DNA of 13,641 bases from SIG452 sp045656345 (GTDB lineage Bacteria; Bacillota; Clostridia; UMGS1840), in assembly GCA_045656345.1 (NCBI GenBank), contig JAZOQZ010000157.1, positions 1 through 13,641 on the forward strand, read 5' to 3'. Below are positions 6,156-12,504 of this stretch, piece by piece. The notes below the pieces were generated by a model. That model was not told where the DNA came from and did no database searches. It was given only the letters and a program-made list of their open reading frames with translations. The position numbers and the translations under genes are program-made. Numbering within the stretch: the first letter of the stretch is position 1; each line of letters begins with the position of its first letter.

Positions 6156-8426
6156 TTACTGTTTAATTTCTTCCATTACGAAGCATTCGATAACATCGCC
6201 TTCTTTTAAGTCGTTGTATCTGTCAAAGCCCATACCGCATTCGTAGCCGCTGGCAACTTCTTTAGCATCGTCTTTGAAACGTTTTAAGGAATTCAAAGAG
6301 CCTTCGTAAATAACAACGCCGTCACGCACAATGCGAACTTCAGAGTTTCTTACGATTTTACCGTCTAATACATAACAGCCTGCAATGGTACCAACACCGC
6401 TAACTTTAAAGGTGTTGCGGATTTCTGCGTGACCTAAGATGTTTTCTTTAAACTTAGGTGCAAGCATACCTTTCATAGCTGCTTCCACTTCTTCGATTGC
6501 CTGGTAAATGACACGGTATAAGCGGATATCCACATCGTTGTTTTTTGCGGATTCCATAGTTTTGTTGTCAGGACGCACGTTGAAGCCGATGATTAAGGCG
6601 TTAGAAGCGGATGCTAAAAGAATGTCGGATTCGGTAACGGTACCAACACCGCCATGAATTACTTTTACACGAACTTCTTCGTTGGAGAGTTTTTCTAAAG
6701 AAGCAGTAACTGCTTCCACAGAACCCTGAACGTCTGCTTTTACAATCAGGTTCAGATCTTTGATTTCACCTTCAGCAATCTGAGAGAACAGATTATCCAA
6801 AGTGATGGTTTTTCTAGCATTGAAGATCGCTTCTTTTTCGTTGAATTTTCTGTCTTCAACCAACTGTCTTGCTTTCTTTTCATCGTTTACAACTTTGAAT
6901 ACGTCACCTGCAGTAGGAGCTTCGCTTAAACCAAGAATTTCAACGGGAACGGAGGGGCCTGCTACACGAATTGCTTTGCCCTGATAGTCGTTCATAGCTC
7001 TTACTTTACCAACACTGGTACCAGCAACAACAATATCTCCGGCATGCAGAGTACCGTTCTGAACCAATACAGTTGCAACAGGACCTCTGCCTTTGTCTAA
7101 TTTTGCTTCGATAACAATACCGCTTGCAGCTTTATCGGGATTTGCTTTTAATTCTTTTAATTCAGCAATTAACAGCACGGTTTCCAACAGCTTGTCGATA
7201 TTCATTTTTGTTTTTGCAGAAACAGGAACACAGATGGTGTCGCCGCCCCATTCTTCAGGAACAAGACCGTATTCGGTTAATTCCTGACGGATTTTATCGG
7301 GGTTTGGAGGTTCTTTATCCATTTTGTTGATAGCAACAATAACGGTTGTGCCTGCGGCTTTTGCGTGGTTGATTGCTTCGATTGTCTGAGGCATGATACC
7401 GTCGTCTGCCGCAACAACAAGAATTGCAATATCAGTTACCTGAGCACCACGGGCACGCATTGCGGTAAACGCTTCGTGACCGGGAGTGTCTAAGAAGGTT
7501 AAATCATTATCACCGATTTTCACTTTGTATGCACCGATATGCTGGGTAATACCGCCTGCTTCAGTGGCTGTAACATCGGTGTTACGGATGGTATCGAGCA
7601 GAGAAGTTTTACCGTGGTCAACGTGCCCCATAACAACCACAACGGGCGGTCTGGGTTTCAAATCTTCCGGACGGTCTTCTTCTTCGTGGAATAATTCTTC
7701 TTCTAAAGTGACAGTAACAATTTTTTCAACCTGTGCACCGAATTCTTCTGCAATCAGATAAGCAGTATCGTAGTCAATAATCTGGGAAAGGGAAGCCATC
7801 ACGCCGAATCCCATCAGTTTTTTGATTACTTCTGTACCGGTTTTCTTTAAACGTTCTGCTAATTCACCAACAGAAATTTCATCAGGAATTTTTACTTTTA
7901 AGATTTCAGGCTTAATAACAACAGGCTGTTTCTTTTCCTGATTGTTTTTATTGAATTTGTTATTCTGACGGTCAAACTTCTGATTTTTACCGCCTTTTTT
8001 AATTTTCTGTTTTGATGTGCTTTCGGTAGCATAAATATCGGTACCTTGCATCATCTGTTCAATTTTAGAATCATCCAGACGGGATTCATCAATAGTGTTC
8101 TGACGGGTATCGATGTGACGAACTTTCTTTTCAATAGGTTTTTCAATCACTTCGATGATTTCCTGTTCGTTCTTCTTTTCTTCCTGAACAGTTTTTTCAC
8201 TCTTCTCGGGTTTAGCTTCTGCTTTTTTCTCTACTGCATACATAGAAAAATCTTCAACCTGATGAGAAAAAATGATAGCATCCAGCACTAAATCCAATTC
8301 TTTTTCATCCAAAGAACTGCTTGCACTGTTTTTTCCTTCGATACCGAGATTTTTGATCATTTCCATGATCTGTTTATTTGGCAAATTAAATTCTTTTGCC
8401 AGTTCAGATATTTTCTTTTTCTTCAA
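6156..8426 (-). CDS. infB: Translation initiation factor IF-2 (TTG start)
   Basis: IF-2 is the GTPase that places initiator fMet-tRNA on the 30S subunit and promotes 70S joining; the 756-aa length suits a Gram-positive IF-2. Residues 1-60 form a first IF2_N helical module. Residues about 65-170 are a Lys/Glu/Asn/Gln-rich low-complexity linker, and a second IF2_N module follows (about 175-235). The G domain has GHVDHGKT (267-274), GGITQHIGA (291-299), DTPGH (313-317), NKMD (367-370) and SAK (403-405). Domains II, III and the C-terminal fMet-tRNA-binding domain follow. The start is TTG: the protein begins MKKKKISELAKEFNL as the family does, GAGGTGA lies 6 nt upstream, an in-frame stop is just upstream, and the next internal Met (21) falls within the domain. 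The start lies inside ylxQ (23-bp overlap). Confidence 0.97.
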   Translation of the reverse strand: MKKKKISELAKEFNLPNKQIMEMIKNLGIEGKNSASSSLDEKELDLVLDAIIFSHQVEDFSMYAVEKKAEAKPEKSEKTVQEEKKNEQEIIEVIEKPIEKKVRHIDTRQNTIDESRLDDSKIEQMMQGTDIYATESTSKQKIKKGGKNQKFDRQNNKFNKNNQEKKQPVVIKPEILKVKIPDEISVGELAERLKKTGTEVIKKLMGFGVMASLSQIIDYDTAYLIAEEFGAQVEKIVTVTLEEELFHEEEDRPEDLKPRPPVVVVMGHVDHGKTSLLDTIRNTDVTATEAGGITQHIGAYKVKIGDNDLTFLDTPGHEAFTAMRARGAQVTDIAILVVAADDGIMPQTIEAINHAKAAGTTVIVAINKMDKEPPNPDKIRQELTEYGLVPEEWGGDTICVPVSAKTKMNIDKLLETVLLIAELKELKANPDKAASGIVIEAKLDKGRGPVATVLVQNGTLHAGDIVVAGTSVGKVRAMNDYQGKAIRVAGPSVPVEILGLSEAPTAGDVFKVVNDEKKARQLVEDRKFNEKEAIFNARKTITLDNLFSQIAEGEIKDLNLIVKADVQGSVEAVTASLEKLSNEEVRVKVIHGGVGTVTESDILLASASNALIIGFNVRPDNKTMESAKNNDVDIRLYRVIYQAIEEVEAAMKGMLAPKFKENILGHAEIRNTFKVSGVGTIAGCYVLDGKIVRNSEVRIVRDGVVIYEGSLNSLKRFKDDAKEVASGYECGMGFDRYNDLKEGDVIECFVMEEIKQ

Positions 8427-8721
8427 ATGAACTCACCTCTAAAATTCCTTTTTTAAAATTTTCATCGTTGACGGATAATACTCCTGTGGGTTTTGTGCCA
8501 ATGGCATACCCGATTTCTTCCATAGAGCAGGGAACAGTCAACACCTTGATGTTTTTGATGGATTCCATCAAGTTTCGTTTAGATTTCTCGTTGAAATCTG
8601 ATGCAAATATAATCAGTTTGCTATGTGATTTTTTGATTTCATTCCCAACAGCGGTTTGCCCATAGGTCAAAGCACCTGCACGTCTTGCCAGTCCGAAGAA
8701 CCGTAATAATTTTTGTTTCAT
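8404..8721 (-). CDS. ylxQ: YlxQ, L7Ae/L30e-family putative RNA-binding protein
   Basis: This 105-aa protein of the L7Ae/L30e/Gadd45 fold is a likely kink-turn RNA or ribosome-associated protein; its role in Bacillota is not settled. The sequence has FFGLARRAGALTYGQ (7-21), then GNEIKKSHSKLIIFASD, where the family usually has the K-x-LIIASDAS pattern. VLTVPCSMEEIGYAIG and a GVLSVNDENFKKGIL segment close the fold. I chose the ATG at 8721: it forms an ATGA overlap with the ylxR stop, has GGAGG 10 nt upstream, and opens at the family's normal N-terminus; a longer reading adds 14 unrelated residues inside ylxR. Its 3' end overlaps infB by 23 bp and carries the infB ribosome binding site. Confidence 0.92.
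   Translation of the reverse strand: MKQKLLRFFGLARRAGALTYGQTAVGNEIKKSHSKLIIFASDFNEKSKRNLMESIKNIKVLTVPCSMEEIGYAIGTKPTGVLSVNDENFKKGILEVSSFEEKENI
8432..8439 (-). promoter_or_regulatory. Ribosome binding site of infB inside ylxQ
   Basis: GAGGTGAG lies about 6 nt before the TTG at 8426 and inside the last codons of ylxQ. It extends the match to the 16S rRNA tail beyond the core GAGG and supports TTG as the true start. Confidence 0.85.
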
Positions 8722-8984
8722 TGAGGATATTCCTCCAGCAGATTCTTTAATATATCGTAGCACTCATCAGGAACTTTGGTTTTAAAAGCCTGATTCAGCG
8801 ATCTTTTTTGGATGGCTTGTTTGATGCATTCGTGGTTTTTGCACAGATATGCACCGCGTCCGTCTGCAAAATTGGTTGTATCCAATTGGTATGTTCCGTC
8901 ATTCATTCTGGAAATTCGAAACATTCCTTCTTTTGGTTGAATCTTTCGGCATACGACGCATTTTCTGTGGGGAATGTATTTCAT
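8718..8984 (-). CDS. ylxR: YlxR / RnpM (DUF448), nucleic-acid-binding protein of the nusA operon
   Basis: This 88-aa protein of the YlxR (DUF448) family is encoded between nusA and infB, as in most Bacillota. Work in Bacillus subtilis links the family to RNase P modulation (name RnpM) and to nucleoid-associated effects on transcription. The sequence shows the signature RKCVVCRK (7-14), KEGMFRI (18-24) and DGRGAYLCKNHEC (41-53), then a basic helix KQAIQKRSLNQAFK. The Cys pairs are those seen in the family. AAGGAG 8 nt upstream of the ATG overlaps the nusA stop codon, and the stop overlaps ylxQ as ATGA, so all three are probably translationally linked. Family assignment is secure; function here is inferred. 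Confidence 0.94.
   Translation of the reverse strand: MKYIPHRKCVVCRKIQPKEGMFRISRMNDGTYQLDTTNFADGRGAYLCKNHECIKQAIQKRSLNQAFKTKVPDECYDILKNLLEEYPQ
8732..8736 (-). promoter_or_regulatory. Ribosome binding site of ylxQ inside ylxR
   Basis: GGAGG is placed 10 nt before ATG 8721, inside the ylxR coding sequence. It decides for the shorter ylxQ reading frame with the ATGA overlap. Confidence 0.8.
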
Positions 8985-8996
8985 CTTAAAAACTCC

Positions 8997-10019
8997 TTAG
9001 ATAGCTTTAATATCTACTTTATAGCCGGTTAATTTAGCAGCCAGTCTTGCATTCTGACCTTCTTTACCGATTGCTAAAGATAACTGGTCTTTTTCAACGG
9101 TTACATTGCAGATTCTTTCTTCAGAATTCACTGTGCAGCTAACGATTTCAGCAGGGGAGAGTGCTTCTTTTACGAATACTTCAGGATCTTCATCATATTT
9201 TACAATATCGATCTTTTCGCCTTTTAATTCTGCTAAAATATTTTCTACACGCATTCCTTTGGGGCCGATACAAGAACCGATACTGTCAACATTTTCGTCG
9301 TTGGAATATACTGCGATTTTAGTTCTTGCTCCCGCTTCTCTTGCAATGGATTTAATCTGCACTACGCCGTTTGCGATTTCAGGAACTTCCTGTTCAAATA
9401 AGCATCTTACCAACATAGGATGGGAACGGGAAATTACAATCTGGGGTGCTTTACCGATAATCTTTACCTGTACCACATAAATTTTGATTTTATCGCCATG
9501 TTTGTAGGATTCTCCCGGAATCTGTTCCTGAGGTGATAACACAGCTTCTGTTCTGCCAATGGAAACCATAACATTTCCTTTTTCAATTCTTTCCACAGTA
9601 CCAGTTACCAAACTTCCGGTTTTTTCGGTGAATTCGGACACCATCATGCCACGTTCCACTTCTCTGATTTTCTGCACAACGATGCCCTTTGCATTTTGTG
9701 CAGCGATTCTTCCGAAGGTTTTGGGTGTAACATTGACGTTCACCTCATCTCCGATAGCAACCGCTTTGGAAATTTTCTTTGCAGCTTTGAAATCAATTTC
9801 CAATTCGGGGTTGGTTACTTCTTCCACAACAGTTTTTCTTAAGTAAACATGAGCATCACCGGTTTCACGGGATACGGTTGCGATTACTTCTGCAACAGGA
9901 TTGTAATCCTTTTTGTAGGCAGTAACCAGTGCGTTTTCCATGGCTTCAATTAAAATTTCTTTTTCGATGCCTTTTTCTTTTTCCAAAAGGTCAAGAGCCA
10001 ATAAAAATTCCTTGTTCAT
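8997..10019 (-). CDS. nusA: Transcription termination/antitermination factor NusA
   Basis: NusA binds RNA polymerase and nascent RNA and affects pausing, intrinsic termination and antitermination. The 340-aa protein has the N-terminal polymerase-binding domain (about 1-125, opening MNKEFLLALDLLEKEKG), the S1 domain (about 130-195, GSLVTGTVERIEKGNVMVSIG) and two KH domains. KH1 has the loop IGSCIGPKGMRV and GEKIDIVKY; KH2 has LAIGKEGQNARLAAKLTG near the C-terminus. The acidic C-terminal repeats of proteobacterial NusA are absent, as is normal in Bacillota. I start at ATG 10019 because it gives the family N-terminus; a TTG seven codons earlier overlaps the GGAGG itself. The SD spacing (14 nt) is rather long. 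The gene lies 47 bp after rimP. A terminator-like hairpin in the operon leader may let NusA control its own synthesis. Confidence 0.96.
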   Translation of the reverse strand: MNKEFLLALDLLEKEKGIEKEILIEAMENALVTAYKKDYNPVAEVIATVSRETGDAHVYLRKTVVEEVTNPELEIDFKAAKKISKAVAIGDEVNVNVTPKTFGRIAAQNAKGIVVQKIREVERGMMVSEFTEKTGSLVTGTVERIEKGNVMVSIGRTEAVLSPQEQIPGESYKHGDKIKIYVVQVKIIGKAPQIVISRSHPMLVRCLFEQEVPEIANGVVQIKSIAREAGARTKIAVYSNDENVDSIGSCIGPKGMRVENILAELKGEKIDIVKYDEDPEVFVKEALSPAEIVSCTVNSEERICNVTVEKDQLSLAIGKEGQNARLAAKLTGYKVDIKAI

Positions 10020-10033
10020 AATTTTCTTTTGTA

Positions 10034-10038
10034 CCTCC
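10034..10038 (-). promoter_or_regulatory. Ribosome binding site of nusA, long spacing
   Basis: GGAGG lies 14 nt before the ATG at 10019. The upstream in-frame TTG overlaps this motif and has no Shine-Dalgarno of its own, which decides for the ATG despite the long spacer. The spacer is A-rich. Confidence 0.7.
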
Positions 10039-10066
10039 AAATATATCAGTTGAATTTTAATACAGA

Positions 10067-10549
10067 TTAAGATTTTGCTTTTAGCACTTCATTGATGTCA
10101 AAATATAATTTTGCGGATGCGATTTTATCTTTAGAAACGAAAACTGAGTTTCCGTTTTCCAAAAGTGTTACTTCATCAGAGCGATAAGATTCTAAAATAC
10201 CTGTCAGAATTTTTTTACCGTCCATCGGCGCATAAAGTGAAACTTCGATTTGTTTTCCTATCACCTTTTCAAAATGCCAATCTTTCGTCAGTTTCCGTTC
10301 TGCTCCGGGAGAAGACACTTCCAGCTGATATGCTGTGGCAATGAGATCTTCATCGTCCAGTTTTTTAGAAATCAGGCGGGATACGGTTTCGCATTCGTCA
10401 ATATTGATGCCACCGTTTTTATCCACGTAAATACGAAGGATTTGATTTTTTCCTTCTTTTTGGAATTCCGCATCGTAGAGAAAACATCCGTTTTCTTCAC
10501 ATAAAGGCGTTACAACCTCGATTACAGAAGTCAGAATATTTTTTGCCAT
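10067..10549 (-). CDS. rimP: Ribosome maturation factor RimP
   Basis: RimP assists 30S ribosomal subunit maturation by promoting assembly around S12. The 160-aa protein has an N-terminal alpha/beta domain with LRIYVDKNGGINIDECETVS (positions about 39-58), the LEVSSPGAERKL motif (about 81-92) that is the family's best signature, and a C-terminal SH3-like domain with GKQIEVSLY and VFVSKDKIASAKL. The chosen ATG has AGGAG 6 nt upstream and gives the usual MAKNILTSVIEVV opening; a longer TTG-initiated reading would begin in the U-tract of the leader hairpin and is unlikely. It is the first gene of the minus-strand operon, followed by nusA. Its promoter lies about 90-120 bp upstream. Confidence 0.95.
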   Translation of the reverse strand: MAKNILTSVIEVVTPLCEENGCFLYDAEFQKEGKNQILRIYVDKNGGINIDECETVSRLISKKLDDEDLIATAYQLEVSSPGAERKLTKDWHFEKVIGKQIEVSLYAPMDGKKILTGILESYRSDEVTLLENGNSVFVSKDKIASAKLYFDINEVLKAKS

Positions 10550-10555
10550 AACATA

Positions 10556-10560
10556 CTCCT
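10556..10560 (-). promoter_or_regulatory. Ribosome binding site of rimP
   Basis: AGGAG within AAAAAGGAG lies 6 nt before the ATG at 10549 and excludes the longer TTG-initiated frame. Confidence 0.85.
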
Positions 10561-10586
10561 TTTTATTTCTTGGATAGATAATACCT

Positions 10587-10617
10587 AAAAACAAAAGAGT
10601 GGGGAACCCACTCTTTT
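10587..10617 (-). terminator. Leader intrinsic terminator / candidate attenuator ahead of rimP-nusA
   Basis: Read on the minus strand, GAGTGGG pairs with CCCACTC around a TTC loop. The stem extends by four A-U pairs and is followed by TTTTGTTTTT. This is an intrinsic terminator with the U-tract broken by one G. It lies about 20-50 nt after the predicted start of transcription and before rimP. No minus-strand gene lies upstream that it could end, and no plus-strand gene runs into it, so attenuation of the operon is the natural reading. I found no convincing competing antiterminator. In B. subtilis, NusA is reported to regulate its own operon through a NusA-dependent leader terminator; weak hairpins and interrupted U-tracts are typical of that class. 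That this one depends on NusA is an inference. Confidence 0.75.
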
Positions 10618-10644
10618 TACTACAAGTATTACGTTACTTTATGT

Positions 10645-10673
10645 ATTATAACATTATATTATAAAAAAATCAA
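10645..10673 (-). promoter_or_regulatory. Sigma-A type promoter of the rimP-nusA-...-ddl operon
   Basis: On the minus strand, TTGATT (-35, plus coordinates 10668-10673) and TATAAT (-10, 10645-10650) are separated by exactly 17 bp. Transcription should start near 10638, giving a leader of about 90 nt that contains the terminator-like hairpin. The spacer holds two more ATAAT repeats, so secondary -10 choices are possible. Confidence 0.8.
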
Positions 10674-10720
10674 GTCTTTTTTTAAAAAAATATTTTTTTT
10701 CATAGGAAGAAAGATATTAT

Positions 10721-10738
10721 AAATTTTTATAAAAATTT
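10721..10738. repeat. 18-bp perfect AT palindrome upstream of the plus-strand promoter
   Basis: AAATTTTTATAAAAATTT is a perfect inverted repeat made only of A and T. It lies about 46-63 bp before the expected plus-strand transcription start, the place of an UP element that contacts the RNA polymerase alpha subunits. It could also be a repressor operator. The adjoining 10677-10700 segment is runs of T, A and T, so the whole spacer is likely curved. Confidence 0.6.
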
Positions 10739-10748
10739 GCAAGAAAGG

Positions 10749-10777
10749 TAGACAAATGCTGAAAAAAATGTTATAAT
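10749..10777 (+). promoter_or_regulatory. Sigma-A type promoter of the thioesterase-galM unit
   Basis: TAGACA (10749-10754) and a consensus TATAAT (10772-10777) are separated by 17 bp. Transcription should start near 10784, leaving a leader of about 25 nt before the GTG start. It diverges from the rimP operon promoter, with the two -35 boxes about 75 bp apart. Confidence 0.85.
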
Positions 10778-10796
10778 GTTTTGAAATGAAAAATAT

Positions 10797-10804
10797 GAGG
10801 TGAT
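10797..10804 (+). promoter_or_regulatory. Ribosome binding site of the thioesterase gene
   Basis: GAGGTGAT matches the 16S rRNA tail and sits about 5 nt before the GTG at 10809. An earlier in-frame GTG at 10800 lies within this motif and is therefore not the start. Confidence 0.85.
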
Positions 10805-10808
10805 AATC

Positions 10809-11234
10809 GTGATTACATCTTCTGAAATTACCGTACGATACCAGGAAACTGACCAAATGGGAATTGCTCATCATTCGGTCTATCCGGTGTGGTACGAAGT
10901 GGCCAGAACTGATTTTTGCAGTAAAATGGGGCTTCGATATGCACAGATGGAACAAATGGGGATTATGACCCCGATATATGAAGTGCATTCTCACTACAAG
11001 ATTCCTGCCCGTTATGATGATGTATTAACGGTTCAGACAACCGTAAAACAGCTTACACCTTATCGGGTTGCGTTTCAATATCACATTTTCAAAGAGGATA
11101 TTCTGATTCATTTTGGAGAAACCGTACACGTCTGGGTGGATTCTGAAACATTCAAACCTTTGAATCTGAAAAAGCATTTTCCTAATGTGTATGATTTAGT
11201 GGAAAGCACAATAGAAAAAGGAGAAGATTTATGA
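10809..11234 (+). CDS. Acyl-CoA thioesterase of the YbgC/FadM (4HBT hotdog) family
   Basis: This 141-aa hotdog-fold protein is of the 4-hydroxybenzoyl-CoA thioesterase-like group that hydrolyses acyl-CoA thioesters in the cytoplasm. The N-terminal signature reads VRYQETDQMGIAHHSVYPVW (9-28), followed by YEVARTDF. Asp15 is in the position of the catalytic Asp, and HHSVY corresponds to the family's usual (H/Y)HSNY. The central strand DDVLTVQTTVKQLTPYRVAFQY and the late ETVHVWVD strand complete the fold. Length fits (usual 130-150). The start is GTG, fixed by a strong GAGGTGAT. It is the first gene after the plus-strand promoter and its stop overlaps the next start (ATGA). The acyl substrate cannot be told from sequence, and no fatty-acid gene is adjacent. 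Confidence 0.9.
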   Translation: MITSSEITVRYQETDQMGIAHHSVYPVWYEVARTDFCSKMGLRYAQMEQMGIMTPIYEVHSHYKIPARYDDVLTVQTTVKQLTPYRVAFQYHIFKEDILIHFGETVHVWVDSETFKPLNLKKHFPNVYDLVESTIEKGEDL

Positions 11235-11614
11235 GGAAAATTTTAGTTATCGGCCTTGTTATGATATTATGTCTGTTAACAGGGTGTCAGGCAAAACATA
11301 ATCAACAACCCATTTCAGGTTTGGTATCGATTGTGTATTATGATCAAGTAATTGTTTCAGAAGAAATTACAACCACCGGAGTTACTGCTGAAGATGCTTT
11401 GCTGGAGGTATGCCAGAAAAACAAAATTCCGTACCGTCTTAATAACCATATGTTTGACGGATTCGGTGGTTATGATTCCACCGATACTGACGGTTGGATT
11501 TTGTATGTGAATGATGAAATAGCGGACAAAGGTGCTTATGAAATGAATTTGGAGGATGGTTTTACTGTTGTGTTTTCTTATGTAAATTACAGTGAAGCAT
11601 TCTTTTTGGAATAA
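11231..11614 (+). CDS. Small DUF4430-domain lipoprotein
   Basis: This is a 127-aa secreted lipoprotein. The signal is basic MRK, a hydrophobic core (4-15) and lipobox LLTGC with Cys19 as the lipidation site. The mature domain (about 30-125) resembles DUF4430, a beta-grasp-like domain related to the C-terminal domain of transcobalamin/intrinsic factor. It has a VTAEDALLEVCQKNKI helix (51-66), then GGYDSTDTDGWILYVND (79-95), KGAYEMNLEDGFTVVFSYV and a short tail. The family's typical G-W-x-Y-x-V-N and L-x-D-G-D patterns are recognisable. Its ATG overlaps the thioesterase stop (ATGA), with AAGGAG about 9 nt upstream. Ligand is unknown; no cobalamin gene is in the window, so a corrinoid role should not be assumed. 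It is probably displayed on the outer face of the membrane beside the DUF624 protein encoded next. Confidence 0.82.
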   Translation: MRKILVIGLVMILCLLTGCQAKHNQQPISGLVSIVYYDQVIVSEEITTTGVTAEDALLEVCQKNKIPYRLNNHMFDGFGGYDSTDTDGWILYVNDEIADKGAYEMNLEDGFTVVFSYVNYSEAFFLE

Positions 11615-11653
11615 TTGCCTCACAGCATAAAAACACAGAAAGAGGTTTATAAA

Positions 11654-12487
11654 ATGGGTTTGTTTAATTCCTATATGAAAGAAGGGAAGGGCGTTGAAAA
11701 AAGAACGATGCGCCCTGTTCGGCCTTTGTATTTTTTTGAATTGTTTTTCCGGAAGTTCGGAAAACTGGTCAAGTTGAATTTATTATATTTGATGGTTACG
11801 CTTCCGGTTTGGATTACGGTTTTGCTGTACGTGTTAAGTGATATTATGTTGACAGAACCTTCTATTATGTTTTTAGGAGAATTTGTTGCCAGCGTAGGTT
11901 TGGTATTTATGATATTTTCTCCCATAATTGGTCCTGCAACAGCAGGTGCGAGTCATTTGTTACGTTGTTTCGCTACAGAAACCCCCGTGTTCTTATGGTC
12001 AGAATTTTTTGAACACTTTAAAAAGAATTTTAAACAGGCGACTTTAATGACACTCATCCACGGCATTATTATTTTGTCACTTTCCTATACTGTTATTTAT
12101 GGAAATGAAGTGCTGTTTTTCTTTGGACAATCCATTACATTGAGCGTAATGCAGCTGCCGCTTCTGATTATCAATATTCTTTTTATTTTCATCAGTTATT
12201 ACGCATACACAATGATGGTGATGTTTCAACTGAAATTTTCACAAATTATTAAAAATTCATTTATTTTTGCAATGGCAAAATTGCCACTGAATATCTTGAT
12301 TTTAGCATTGGTGGGTATCATTTCTTATTATTCGTTCTTCAAACCGGTTATCGGTGTTGGAATTTTGGCATTAATCACATATAGTCTGTGCGGATTCCTG
12401 GTTGTTTTTTCCGTTTATCCCACCCTTGAAAAACATATGTTGATTCCTGCTCAAAAGCTGGCTGAAACCGAAGAAAATAATGATTGA
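11654..12487 (+). CDS. DUF624 (YesL-like) polytopic membrane protein
   Basis: This 277-aa integral membrane protein of the YesL/DUF624 family has no settled function; in Bacillota, relatives often lie beside carbohydrate uptake or hydrolase genes. The N-terminus MGLFNSYMKEGKGVEKR and the segment FFELFFRKFGKLVKLNLLYL (27-46) are family signatures, as is the GPATAG turn (93-98). Hydrophobic spans are at about 41-62, 72-95, 131-150, 163-190, 209-228 and 233-254, so six membrane helices are likely. I start at ATG 11654 because it gives the family N-terminus and has AGAAAGAGG upstream; an in-frame TTG at 11615 adds 13 unrelated residues. It begins 39 bp after the lipoprotein gene and ends 17 bp before galM, which gives a carbohydrate-linked context but no proof. 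Confidence 0.87.
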   Translation: MGLFNSYMKEGKGVEKRTMRPVRPLYFFELFFRKFGKLVKLNLLYLMVTLPVWITVLLYVLSDIMLTEPSIMFLGEFVASVGLVFMIFSPIIGPATAGASHLLRCFATETPVFLWSEFFEHFKKNFKQATLMTLIHGIIILSLSYTVIYGNEVLFFFGQSITLSVMQLPLLIINILFIFISYYAYTMMVMFQLKFSQIIKNSFIFAMAKLPLNILILALVGIISYYSFFKPVIGVGILALITYSLCGFLVVFSVYPTLEKHMLIPAQKLAETEENND

Positions 12488-12490
12488 TAA

Positions 12491-12495
12491 AGGAG
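12491..12495 (+). promoter_or_regulatory. Ribosome binding site of galM
   Basis: AGGAG lies 9 nt before the ATG at 12505. It rules out an in-frame TTG at 12484 that precedes it. Confidence 0.85.
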
Positions 12496-12504
12496 AAACT
12501 AATT

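Noticed and set aside
9106..9480. Plus-strand open frame of 124 codons opposite nusA
   Set aside because: It is a shadow of nusA; the composition is Ser/Thr/Ile/Phe-rich as expected for an antisense reading, and no ribosome binding site or known domain is seen.
10550..10640. tRNA or T-box in the rimP leader, as metY precedes rimP in some enterobacteria
   Set aside because: The leader is about 90 nt and contains only a short hairpin with a U-tract; there is no cloverleaf and no T-box sequence.
10659..10994. Minus-strand open frame of 111 codons across the divergent promoter region
   Set aside because: It is antisense to the thioesterase gene, then passes through the AT-rich intergenic region; it has no family resemblance and conflicts with the clear plus-strand gene.
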